Source of the DNA: Pyrocephalus nanus
Taxonomy: Eukaryota > Chordata > Aves > Passeriformes > Tyrannidae
Direction of reading: 5' to 3'
Length of the DNA: 64,000 bases
Assembly (NCBI GenBank): GCA_038380795.1
Contig: CM076259.1
Span: 64,437,938 to 64,501,937, forward strand
In this document: piece after piece, positions 53,301-64,000 of the stretch
Layout of the letters: each line of letters starts with the position of its first letter
Numbering within the stretch: position 1 is the stretch's first letter
The notes under the pieces: generated by a model
Seen by the model: only the letters and a program-made list of their open reading frames with translations
Told to the model about the DNA's origin: nothing
The model's database searches: none
Position numbers and translations under genes: made by a program

Positions 53301-56300
53301 GTTATTTAATTACTTCTGCTCGAGGTGGTCCCAAATGTTTCTTCTAGGGAGGAAGAGCAGCCATGTGCTGTAGAAGAGCTTAGTTCTTCAACATCCGTTT
53401 CTCTTAAATCTCTATCTGAACCCTTAGCTGTGAAGGGGGGTTCTGCGGACAGAAATTAAACATTTGAAGAACCATTCTGTTTGACTTTCTGAGAACCAGA
53501 CTTAAGTCAGGCACCATTTCTGAGGGCACATTCAGCAAAGAGGAGTTTCCTAAACTCAGTATGCACATGGCTCCCCAGTACACAGGGCTTTAGAGGCTGT
53601 GTTGAGCTCCCTCTCACACATCTTATGTCTATGCTCACTTCAAAAGTTCAAGACTTGAAAGGGTTTTTTTCTCCAGCTTTGATGGTAACATTCAAAACTT
53701 AAAGGCAAGTTTGGGCAAGGCATCAACATGAATGTGCTATTGCTCTGCAATAACAAACCCCCCACATAGTGTCACAACTCTCATTCAATGTTAGAAGCAT
53801 GTTTAAAAATCTGCTATCAACTTTATATACAGTTTGGACTAAGTATAATTTATTTTGACAGCCTCATTCTCCTTTGTATGTCTTTTCATTTTACTTTACT
53901 CTGGAAGACTTATAGGTTTCCTTAAAGTGCATATAGGTTATTTCCTTGCCACTTCAGCCTTCTGCCAGAGGGAGCTATGTGAAAGAGAAGGAGGACTTAA
54001 GTGTTTTTTAAAAATTGTGTGATGAAGGGCAAAGCATTTGGAAGCACTGCTAAAAATGAGAGAGCAAAGCATTATGTTTATCAGTATTAAACTCTATGCC
54101 TACACCATCTGTTAGAAACAAAGATCAATCTTAATATCCTCAGGGGTGCTGTTCTCCCATTTTTCGCTCTTCATCCTCTGTAACTCCACAGTTTAATTGC
54201 AGTTGAGAGAATTATCATATACAAATTAAAGCCTGTGTGAGCAGAACATAGGAAGAAATCTAAATCAATTTAGACACATCCTTACATTAGAAGGAAATCT
54301 TGAAACTGATAACTCATGCTGGAACTATCTTGTATCACCCAAGCTAGAACTGGAGATTATTATTTAGTTAGAACTAAAGTAAGACATAATATAGACCAAG
54401 TATTGTTCCATACATATTTGAGGATGTGTTCACATAAGCAAAGATTGTGTCAAACACAGAAGTCAGAAAAAACCCAACCAGACTCATTCTCAGGGGGATG
54501 GGGGACATGGTATCACATCTTGTCTTGGACCAAAGTAGTCCTTATATTTCTCAGGCCTTATTAACATCATACAGCTCAGTGGAGAATTTTCTCTTAAAAT
54601 AGAGGAAAAAAAAAAAAAAAGGCAGAAATTCAGTCTAAGATAACCTCTCCTTATAGTAGACCTTTTTTTCTGAAGACCCATTTCTTCACTGTATACTGGG
54701 CTATTATAATATCATTGTGACAAAGATTTGACCCTATATTGGAGCATCCTATATTCCATAAACTCTCTTCCAGTCTCTCAAAGTGAAACTTTGGTCACGC
54801 ATAGTATTAGGTGACATAGTCCTGACTTTGAAATATTTAATCCTTTCAAAAGTGACCTGGGGGTGGACTACAGTGGACTTGTAGGTGGAATTCTTCCCAT
54901 GTGTGAGAATGTATTGTCTAAGTTGTTAAAGAACTTAAGCAAGTTTGTCACTCAGTGATTTACAAATCTAATGTCCATTGAAAGTTAGTAGAATGTGTTT
55001 ATTTTTATTTTATGCCTTATCAGTTATAACTAGATAAGTAAACTTATTTCTCTTTGTGTTAGTAGGGTCTAAGAAGCTAATCCTTTCTAATCCATGAGAA
55101 CTAATCAATCAACAGTCTGAGTTTTATAAGAAATGTATCCACTGGTTATTTGCTTGGATAGCCTGAGAGTCAGTACATAGAATTTACAATTTCTAACATC
55201 AATATTCCACAACAGTGAGCATCACTGAAGTGAGAAAGTCACAGAATAGGTATGAAAAGAGGAGGCTGCCATGTGTCTAATAGTTTATTAGCTATCATTT
55301 CATTAAAACCCAGGATATTTAGAGAAGTTAAAATTTATTTAATGATCTGACAGATTAGTGGCATCTGTAACATATGTTTCACCACTATAATCTGTAAAAT
55401 GTAAAAATTTACCAATTACTCAAAAAATCTGGTATAAACTTTTTGTATGATTGAGAAGGAAAATCTGTTCATCACAAAAAAACGCATCTCCTTTTGCAAT
55501 AGTTATCTTCAAGAAAGATATTTCTGGCATCCAAGATATTTAGTGCAGTATTTGGGCTTATACTTTACTATTTTAGGGGATATGAGAAATCATAAAACTT
55601 TTTTTTTTTTTCAGATATAGAACAATCAAACAGTAATTCTTTTCATCAGCGTAACAAATCCAGAAATTTTACACATAGATATTTTCAGGAACTTTCATTA
55701 ATCTGATTTTTATTTTGCCACATCTCTGATCTTCTATGGATATGGATGGTGGTTTTGTTCCATGGTTTTTACTTCTAAAAGCCACTATTACAGTCTGGTT
55801 CCTATTAATTCAGCTTTTCTGCAGCAAGAGATCATGGTTCTCTCATTTTGATTCAGCTTGACTCTGAATACAATAGCCCCTCCCCCCAGTGATTAAGATA
55901 AATAAAGTATTTCAGAAGCCACTGGACTGTATTGCTATGGTAACCCACTGAACCACTGAAGTAATAATTGTGGGCCTGACAGTATTTATGAAGTTTTAAT
56001 TTTCCCTCCAAAATACAATACTGATATATTTAATATTTTTCTCAACCCTTTACATATGTCAAGGAGAAAATAAATTTTCTCTAACAATACATCATTAAAT
56101 CTACTAATTTGTCAATATAGATTATATTTTGTATGACTTTGTGCAATTTTGCCTTGAAAATCATGATCTTTAAACTGAACAAAGTTTTAGTTTAATAATA
56201 AAAGGTACAGTAGATGTCATCTCTTAAGAAAAGTCCCATATCCTAGGAAAGGACTGAAAAAAACCCTGATGCGCAAATGTGCAAAAACTTCATGCAGGCA

Positions 56301-56410
56301 CACAAAGTACAGATCAAATCCAACAGTGAATGCTTTGAAAAGTCTAAAATGCAATAAAATGCTCACATGACTTGCTGAATTGAAATCTAAATCTTAAATT
56401 AATATTTATC
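50336..56410 (+). other. Intergenic: no gene seen
   Basis: About 6 kb with no exon or transposon that I can name. A T tract lies at about 52079-52093 and an A tract at about 54604-54620. Short open frames at 52217-52544 and 53023-53347 on both strands are overlapping shadows without family resemblance. Confidence 0.65.
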
Positions 56411-56785
56411 TGTAGCAGTTATATTAATAGAATAAATAATGAGCCCTTAAGAGTAGGCAAGCACCAAGGTGGTGTGAAAGGAATGCATCTATATTAATAT
56501 AACAAGTAAGGGGTCCCAAGGACCATGAGAACACCAATATGGTGTGTAAGAAAAGCATGGTTTATTGGAAGAGGCAACACTTATATAGTGGTTTCAAATG
56601 CTGGCACGTCACAACACTTGACATTATCAGCCAATCCTATACAAGCAGTTAACTGCGCATGTGTGACAGAGTACTTACAAACTACAACTCCCAGGATGCT
56701 TGCTAGCACCCATGGTGTAACCAGACCCCACATTTATCTCCCAGAGCAACACCCCTTTTCGAAGTGTGACTATATATGAAATGCC
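56411..56785 (-). mobile_element. Probable class II (alpharetrovirus-like) ERV LTR remnant
   Basis: Read on the minus strand, the segment has, in order, a TATATAA box (56588-56582), an AATAAA signal only about 15 nt later (56566-56561) and then ACACCATATTGGTGT, a perfect short stem-loop (56546-56532), followed by GGTCCTTGGGACC, a second inverted repeat (56524-56512). A poly(A) signal so close to the TATA box, before a very short R with a CACCA...TGGTG hairpin, is the layout of avian alpharetrovirus LTRs (known family architecture); calling this a relative is inference. Upstream U3-like sequence runs to about 56785. Ends and target duplication are not clear. No viral coding sequence is present. 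Confidence 0.5.
56420..56560 (+). repeat. Diverged tandem duplication, about 70-bp unit
   Basis: Copy 1 (56420-56489) and copy 2 (56490-56560) both begin TATATTAATA, continue through a GAG/GGG-CCC block, then CACCAaggTGGTGTG or CACCAataTGGTGTG, and end GAATGCATC or AAAGCATGG. The copies are head to tail with no spacer and strongly diverged. They cover the R/U5-like part of the LTR remnant. Confidence 0.6.
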
Positions 56786-57067
56786 ATTTAAAAACAGAAG
56801 TCTGATTTTCTTCAAGCTGGTTTGTATGATCTGCTTTAGAAAGGTGACATTATTCATATTTTCATATCATCTTAGTTCTTCAGAAGACAACCTGAGAATT
56901 TTAAGATATTCATGGTGAAAAAAGTCTCATGGTTTTTGTGATAAAAGCATTTAAGTTTCAACCTCATCACATTTTATATGAAAATTAAAGTCTGGCTACA
57001 TTTGATGTCTTTTTCAGTGTCGCTTGTTTTTTGCACAAATGTAAACCCAGTGAAAGGCCTTACTGGC
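56786..57067 (+). other. Spacer between two LTRs
   Basis: AT-rich sequence of about 280 bp with no recognised feature. Confidence 0.5.
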
Positions 57068-57657
57068 TGTCCTGGTTTCAGCTAGGGTAGAGTTAATTTC
57101 TTCTCAGTAGCTGTTTTATTGCTTTGTTTTGGGTTTGGAATGAGAATGGTGTTGATAACACACTGACATTTTGGGATTTTGCCAAGTGATGTTTATCCTA
57201 AGATAAGGCCTTTTTTTCTTGTCTCATGCTTTGCCGGTGAGAAGGTATACAGAAGAAACTATGAGGGAGCATAGCTGCGACGGATGACTCCAACTCACTA
57301 AATGGATATTTCACAACATAGAACATCATACCCACTCAGTATATAAACTGGGGAGAGTTACCTGGAAGGGAGGCCAATCCAGATTTGGGAAGGGGGATCT
57401 GGCGTTGGCCAGTGGGTAGTGAGCAATTGCATTCTGTATCACTTGTTCATCCCTTTTTATTATCATTATAAGTTACCACTACTACTGTATTTTATTTTAT
57501 TTTCAATATTAAGCTGTTCTTTTCTCAAGATACATGTTTTGCTTTGATTCTTCTCCCCATTCCATACGAGGCAGCAAGGGGAGTGAGGGTGGAAAGAGAG
57601 GAGGGGTTGAGCGAGCGGCTGCATGATGCAATTTCCAGCTGGGCTTAAAAGATGGCA
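57068..57657 (+). mobile_element. Solo LTR, avian ERV family, plus orientation
   Basis: Starts TGTCCTGGTTTCAGCTAGGG and ends CAGCTGGGCTTAAAAGATGGCA, giving TG...CA ends. It has a well-preserved TATATAAA (57340-57347) in CAGTATATAAACTGGGG, a GCAATTGCATTCTGTATCAC block, and a T-rich poly(A) region in which the expected ATTAAA reads ATTAAG. The first 30 bases and the last part (GAGCGAGCGGCTGC) resemble the family at 13376-13959, but the middle differs, so it is a related subfamily. A clear 5-bp target duplication is not visible (CTGGC against TGGGT). No internal genes. Confidence 0.85.
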
Positions 57658-60600
57658 TGGGTAAAAGACAATGCCTCAGCACTGAGTTCTTATTAGCAGA
57701 ATTGTTTCTTTGGCTTATTGAGTGAATTCATTATTTTTAAAAGTTAAAAACCTAAGTACTTCTGTTCCTGGAAGAGGTATTTTTTATCTTAGGAAAGCTA
57801 ACACCTTAAGCTTCCACAAGGCTCAGAAAAACTATCTACTTTTTGGAGTGAATGTTTATAAGGAGAAGTCCTGATCCAGAACCCATACTGGTTTTTTTTT
57901 TAATTCTACATTTACAATGCCATAGCCTAACTACACACTAAGAAAGCCCTAAAATTTGTACCATGTACTAAAACTGGTTTTAGGGAAGAGACAGCGGACA
58001 ATTGTCCTAGACAGGATACATAGGAATGTAAATGGCAAGAAGGAAGGCAATCTCTCTTGTCATGTCTGGAATTGGTTCCCTGAATTTAATTTCAGCTCTG
58101 GGCAGTGAACACAAACTTGAATGTCAGACAAATAGAGATGCCTGATATTTCACACCATGTGGGAATCGAGGGTCAATCCCTCCCTGCTCAGTTTGAATGG
58201 AAGCTATAGATATCCAGTAGCTCTTGAAACTCAAGATTTTAATCTGTGTTTTATATCCTCCTCTGTAACAAGAATTATATTAATTTTTGAGGTATATTTT
58301 TCAGTGGCTAATACTTTTATTATTTTAATATTTATCACTGTATTATCAGTGATAAATCTTGCATTCAGTTTACATAATGACTTCTGAAACCAAACCACAT
58401 TTCTTCCACTTAAAAAAATAATCTGAACAGAAAGTACTTTTAGACCTTGCTAACATATTAGTGATTGTTTCCTGAAATCTTTAAGAATCTGACAGATAAT
58501 TCTCAAAAAACTGCATTCTAGTTTCCCAAACCACTTCTCTTTTCCCACATTCAGTTACACTACTACCTTCTTTACCTAACAAAAACTTTATTTGAGTTAT
58601 GACGTGTGCACTTGAATCTTGATACAAAAAATCAGTAATGAACCTTCATTTTATTGCCAAATCCATTTCACTTCCTTACATATATGCAAAAGTTCAACCT
58701 GAGCAAGTTAAGCTTTAAAGTTTTACTCCACTTCAGTTTTGGTAATCCTTGTTTCACATCTTCCAGAATTTTCTTGTGTTTAACATGACCACCCTATAAA
58801 ACCTGAAATGTTTCATTTTTAGCCACTCTTAAGTCTTCCTACATTATACTCAGTGAAAAGCAATAAGAGCTCTTTTATTGTTCTAGTCTTATTGATGCCT
58901 AACTAAAAAGATCTCTTTCATTGTAAATGCTTATTATTCCCATTATTTTTTTGATTCCTCATGCAAAGCTTTCTCAATGACCACATACCACACCATCACC
59001 TCCATAAATTCCAGTATCTTTCTTACAGTTTTGATTCATGCTCTAGTATTTCTATGTTCCAGGTTGCAAAGCCTGGTTGTTACATGAAGGGATCATGGCA
59101 GTCAGGATTGTACTGTCTATAAATAACAAGAAGCTTAGAATTTTACCTTGATGGCAACCGTCACTAAATTCAAACCAGATGAAACAGGTATTATTTTTGT
59201 AGCATATATATCCTGAGGACCCCTCCTTAGTGTTTCTGACACAGCAGGCACTGCAATAAATGGCCTTTTGATTAACTAAAATTGTGGCAAATTTTGCCTG
59301 GCCAAGAGTAGTTTCAACGACCTTTGAAATATGAAAAACTTTCCAACAGAATAAATAAGAATTTAATTGTGCCATTTAGGATGCATAATATTAACAATGA
59401 CAATTTGCTGCCATTTTAACCTCAACCAAAAACATACTCGCAAAGAGACATGTTCACTAACTAAATAAAATGTGTGGTACTGGTGGACTGGTAGGATTTC
59501 TGTTTATTTGTTTGTACATTCCTTTAAGTAGTAAAGAATAGAGAGTGTGGACACACAGCGTAGTTCACTAGCATACCATATAATACCAGGGCATCCTTGA
59601 AAAGTTAGAAGTGAACAATGCAAGCACCCTCAATGTAGGTTTCTACTGTGTCTTCAGGACCACATACTACATTCCACTGCTGCCTGAATTGCTTCTTAAC
59701 TCCTATTGATTGGTTCACTCAGCTCTTATCTCAGTGTTGCACTGACACCATGTGCTGTAAAAGCACAAGAATTCGAGAATACAGTGAAATTTATCTCAGG
59801 CTGCATTATCAGATGTGTTCACTCTCTCACAAAGTGAAATGTTTGTCTGTGGCAACAGCATCACCTGCTGTTGAATGAGGAATCAACAGTCCCATTTCCC
59901 AAGGAGTTTGCCTAATCATTATTTTATTTTTCATGGTAACTGAGCTGAATATGCATCCAGGATTGAGGAATAAGACCATATAACTTATGTTGAACTGTAA
60001 TATTTTACAAAATTTTGCCATATGTCCATAACTTTGACTGTAAATAACAACTTATATGCTGGGACTTTTAGTGTCACTTTGACACAGAGAAAGCAGAATT
60101 TTTTGATGTTTGGGGCTATAGATTTTTCCTAAAATCTGTAAGAAGGATTAGTTCATACTATGAAAGACTTTTGAGAGATTTATTAGAAACAATCCTTCCC
60201 TGGGTTTGTAGATCAAGAACTGGGTAATGGGGAAGCATTAAAAATTCAAAATTGTGTAGTTTGGCAATGAGAAACCTAATGAGATTTATGAAAAGAGTCT
60301 AAAACATTTCAATAAACAAACTGAAAAGTATAAGGAAAATTAATTTTCTCCTGTAGGTGTGGCGTAGCTGTGCTTTAATAGTATGACCTAAAAAAAAGTG
60401 AAAATTTATGCAGAGTATCAGCAAGAGGCCCTGTGGAGCTAGTCATTAAGATGGGAAATAGCAGCTAGTTACCAGCTTATAAGCTGATCACCGGAAAAGG
60501 TATTGTACTGTAAGTAATCTTATTTAACATAGTATATTTTTAAAGTGACTATTCCTGAAAAACAAACCACCAAACAAAAGATGTGAAGGCACGGATTCTC

Positions 60601-63600
60601 CTCATATGGCATTGGGCTTTCTAAAGGTTAGGAGTCTAAGTTCAAACTAGGTGCCAGATCTGCTTTGCTGTTAGAGGAGAGAACACAAATCTTTCCACAT
60701 AAAATCTGAATTGCCCTCTCTCCACCTGGGACAAAAGGAGACTAGCTTTGACTTTGAGGTGGCTAGATTTAGGTAATGTGAAGCTGAGCTTGTAAAGCTA
60801 TCAGATCAAAAATCAGCAGTTAAAAAGGATTGTGATGTTTCAGAAGTGAGCTATGACACCTTAAAGTAAAACCCTGATGTGACAGAAAATAAGCAGATAA
60901 CTTAAGAAGGTTTATTAGCATCTACATACTGGTGACACTGGAGAAAAAATTAAGTGCCTTCCATGGCTAATTTGTTTTAATTTCTCAACTGACTGACTAT
61001 GACTTTCAAGCCATGCATCCACGATCATCATCTTCACAGGACCACCAGCATATCTTTCCCAGCTACTTCCTTGAGATTTATTTCCATTTCTCATTTGTGG
61101 TGATGGTTTTATTTGCAGTAATTTTCATTTACATTGCAACTGAAGACTTTACTTCTAAAGTGTGTCACCTTGCACTTACAGACACAATCTCCTGTACACA
61201 TGCTACTGTCAACCTCTTAGTTTGACTGAAACAGCAGTGAGTTGTTTGGCTTCTTCTGGTACAGATCAATAGCATTCCTAAAAACAAAGTAGTTGATAAG
61301 AAGACACACTGAAGGTTACTCCAGAAGCAAATTGTTGATCTAAGTGAAATTAATGACAAAAAGATCCAAATTTCCTAATCAAGGTTTCCAAGGAAATCTA
61401 AGTAGTCAAGAAACAACTGCAGTAGAGAGAGAGCCTCTCTTTTTGTCTAAATACTTTGTTGCCCATTTCCTCTTTCCACTGGGGACACAAACAACAAAAA
61501 GTAAACACATAAGTTATAAAACAAAGTTTAAAAATAAAGCAACAGAATATGTATAACATATGTCACCCTTTTTAAATGACCTGAAACACCTGAAGATTTT
61601 AACTGAGAAGTGTGTATTTGAAAAACCCTTAATTAACTTCCATTCTTATTTTCTAAATTTCTGCACATCAACAGTAGGATTAGCCATAATTGACTAGTAG
61701 CTGCTTCTAATACTTCAATTTGATGTTAAAGCAGGTAATCAAACCTCTAAATATTTTAACGAAAGAATTTTTGCATCATATAATTAATCTAATACTTTGT
61801 ATGAATAATAAAAGAAATTGCTTTATCATGCAAGAAGTTCTTAGTGTAAACACTTAACAGTTTTCAGAAAGCGACTTTACCGAGTTCTGTCCACTAGAGG
61901 TCTCTAGAGAAATACAATAGACTGTTCAGCATAGACTTAGTTTCTTGACACTATTTACATTTCGTGGAAGATGAAAATCAACACTTGTTCTATTCTTATT
62001 CCAGGTATTTCTTTGGATATGTTCCTTCTGCTGCGGATAATAAATAATCCTATTACTGAAACAATATTTCAAATCAATTAGGTGTTTTGATGTATTTGAT
62101 AATTAAAATTTTTAACATACATAATTAGAACTTCAACACCACATCACTTAGGAAGTATACTAGCACAAAATACTTAGCCAAACGAAGAAAAAAATTAAGG
62201 TTGCTGTTGGTGTTGTAGCCACCTTGAAAATTAAACAACAAATTAAAATAAATAAAGTAGCAAAGAGCATAAGTGAATAAAATGTTGCTGATTTACAGCT
62301 GTAATTGTAGTTGGCAAATTAAAAGTAGTTACTCTGGTGTGCTGTGCAGCACATCATTACATCACAGGCAAACCAGAGCCTGGATCCAGTATTGTCTTTT
62401 ATATCTAGGCTATTATGAACATAAATGAGGAATAGGAATCACGTGGTTGGGCTGTTCTTTTTTCTTTAGACTTTTTTGTTCTATTTTGTTTTCACTTGAA
62501 GTTTTTAGATTATAAACATGCAATTTCCATCCGATTATTTTTTAAAAAGTTATTTTTAAATCCATTTTAGGATCTATGCATCTTTATACAACTCACCAGA
62601 ACAACTCACTCAGCAATTTAGAATTTTTTTTTCAGATAAACAAGTTTCTTTTTTTTCCACATATTGTTTTATTTCAGTGAACAATATGTATTCATTGACT
62701 ATTTTTTACTAATATTTGCCCCATTAAATACAATTACATCACCAGGCTTTCTATATGGTTATGTTAAATCATAGTCTACTGTAGTCTATGTAAAGAAGAA
62801 GTGTGGGATTCTCTGTGATTTGACATTGGATCACTAATCAGAAAGCTGGAAAAATAAAGAAAGAAAAATGCTAGCACTGCTCAGATTGCTCCATCTTTAA
62901 CTGTGGTAGATATCTTTGTAAACAACAGGAGCTCAGTGAATGTAGCAGCATTAATTTCTCCTAACTTTTGCTCCTACATGTTAAGTGTGGAAGAGAAGAA
63001 CCTGAACAGATGGATGAGGGAGAGAGGTGCTCCCGAGAAGATAGGTTACTGGCAAAGTTCTGTGGCTTTCTGAAGTTTGTCAAGTTAATTTAACAGAGCA
63101 TCCTCCAATTTTTTTTCATCTTTAGATTGAGAACCGCAAAGAGCAGTCAACTGAGGCAAATTAGCAGCTGAAAATGTCATATCTAGACACTTAAGAGGTG
63201 ATATTTCTCATTTTATTTCTTGTGGCAAATACCAGAAATAGATAAAAACTTTTGAGAGGAACAGGAGCACAGCGCTGACATTCTCCTCGTACTGTTGATA
63301 TCACAAAATTGACCTGACACCTCCATCAGCTGATCCCACTGTGAGATTACAGGCGTGGAGTTCACACAGTGAGAGTCTAGAGATGTTGGTGCTTCCAGCA
63401 GAGATGAGATGAGCTATCTTGAGGTTTTTGCAGGTAACATATGTGGAGGTCACGGTAGAATAGAAGCCCACCTCCCAGTACCAAACATCTCTGCTCATAG
63501 TCTTAGAAACCATGAGGTCCTATGGTCACCTAAGACAAGACCTTAATCAAAAATTATCTAGATACCTATGCCTAGTTATAACCTTTACCTATGACTACAT

Positions 63601-63899
63601 ATAGGAAATAGCCACTGGCTCCATCTGCTGCTCTTTGCCTCATTTGTCTCTGTTCTATTGTGATAGGCTGGTCCCAGGTGTGTCAGTCCAATGCTGCATC
63701 CATTTCTAGTTATTCACCTCACTGCTCGCTCTGGCAGAAGGAAGTAACTAAAGTGAAGTACTGCCATGAGAACTCACTTGATTTTCATAAAGATCTGAAA
63801 TGATCTATAGATTTTCCCTTGTAATTGTATTCATATGCAAACACTTCTATATAAATGGCAGAATTATTTCCTTGACATGAAAATTGTAAACTCCTGGAT
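57658..63899 (+). other. Intergenic: no gene seen
   Basis: About 6.2 kb AT-rich. I looked for the first exons of POSTN, the mammalian neighbour on this side, and saw no signal-peptide exon or FAS1-domain sequence. Open frames such as 61013-61225 are isolated, with no splice context. Confidence 0.6.
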
Positions 63900-64000
63900 T
63901 GCAGTCCAAACATTAACTGCCCCTGGGGTCTTGAGACTGTCACTTCATAGGAGGCCTGAGCCTACCACTTCAGCCTCAGTTTCCTCAGTTACAGATCAGA
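63900..64000 (+). repeat. Possible MIR-like SINE fragment, cut by the window end
   Basis: GGTCTTGAGACTGTCACTTC, then GGCCTGAGCCTACC and CAGCCTCAGTTTCCTCAG with CAGATCAG resemble the core of mammalian-type MIR (the 'CAAGTCACTT ... GAGCCTCAGTTTCCTCATCTGTAAAATG' order). The match is partial and runs off the window. Confidence 0.35.

Noticed and set aside
37571..64000. First exons of POSTN
   Set aside because: No signal-peptide exon or FAS1-like sequence seen in any frame with splice context.

Overview
This is vertebrate nuclear DNA, most likely from a bird, probably a neoavian one. Three things point that way: CR1 LINE fragments, several solo LTRs of endogenous-retrovirus families that I recognise as common in birds, and a spliced gene with long introns. 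The only protein-coding gene I can support is the 3' part of TRPC4 on the + strand. TRPC4 is a calcium-permeable, non-selective cation channel of the TRPC family. There are no bacterial-type operons, CRISPR arrays or tRNA/rRNA genes that I can see. Almost all open reading frames of 60-160 codons here are chance or repeat-derived.

Layout. Bases 1-2263 are TRPC4 intron, including a complete solo LTR (140-1281) flanked by a 5-bp near-perfect target-site duplication. Eight coding exons follow: 2264-2600, 14734-14873, 22659-22972, 25170-25365, 26489-26683, 34614-34655, 36477-36566 and 36854-37570 (stop at 37568-37570). Every junction has GT/AG sites and the phases match across all seven introns. 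The joined exons give 676 residues, equivalent to roughly residue 300 to the C-terminus of the mammalian protein. They cover all six transmembrane segments, the pore, the TRP box, the calmodulin/IP3-receptor binding region and the C-terminal PDZ ligand. The ankyrin repeats and start codon lie upstream of the window. The introns carry a second solo LTR (13376-13959), an antisense CR1 (about 20468-21990) and a sense CR1 fragment (about 35460-35940).

Bases 37571 to about 37940 look like 3' UTR with two AATAAA signals. From there to 64000 the sequence is AT-rich intergenic DNA with no exon I can defend. It holds an ancient L2/MIR-like tail (about 39235-39405), an LTR on the minus strand (48886-49446), a CR1 3' end (about 50125-50335), an alpharetrovirus-like LTR remnant with a tandemly duplicated 70-bp segment (about 56411-56785), and a further solo LTR (57068-57657). 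In mammals the neighbour on this side is POSTN, but I found none of its exons here.

I found no clearly undescribed biological system. The most unusual points are the altered extracellular turret and diverged C-terminal tail of this TRPC4, a G-run tract about 160 nt upstream of a splice acceptor, and the duplicated LTR segment at 56420-56560.
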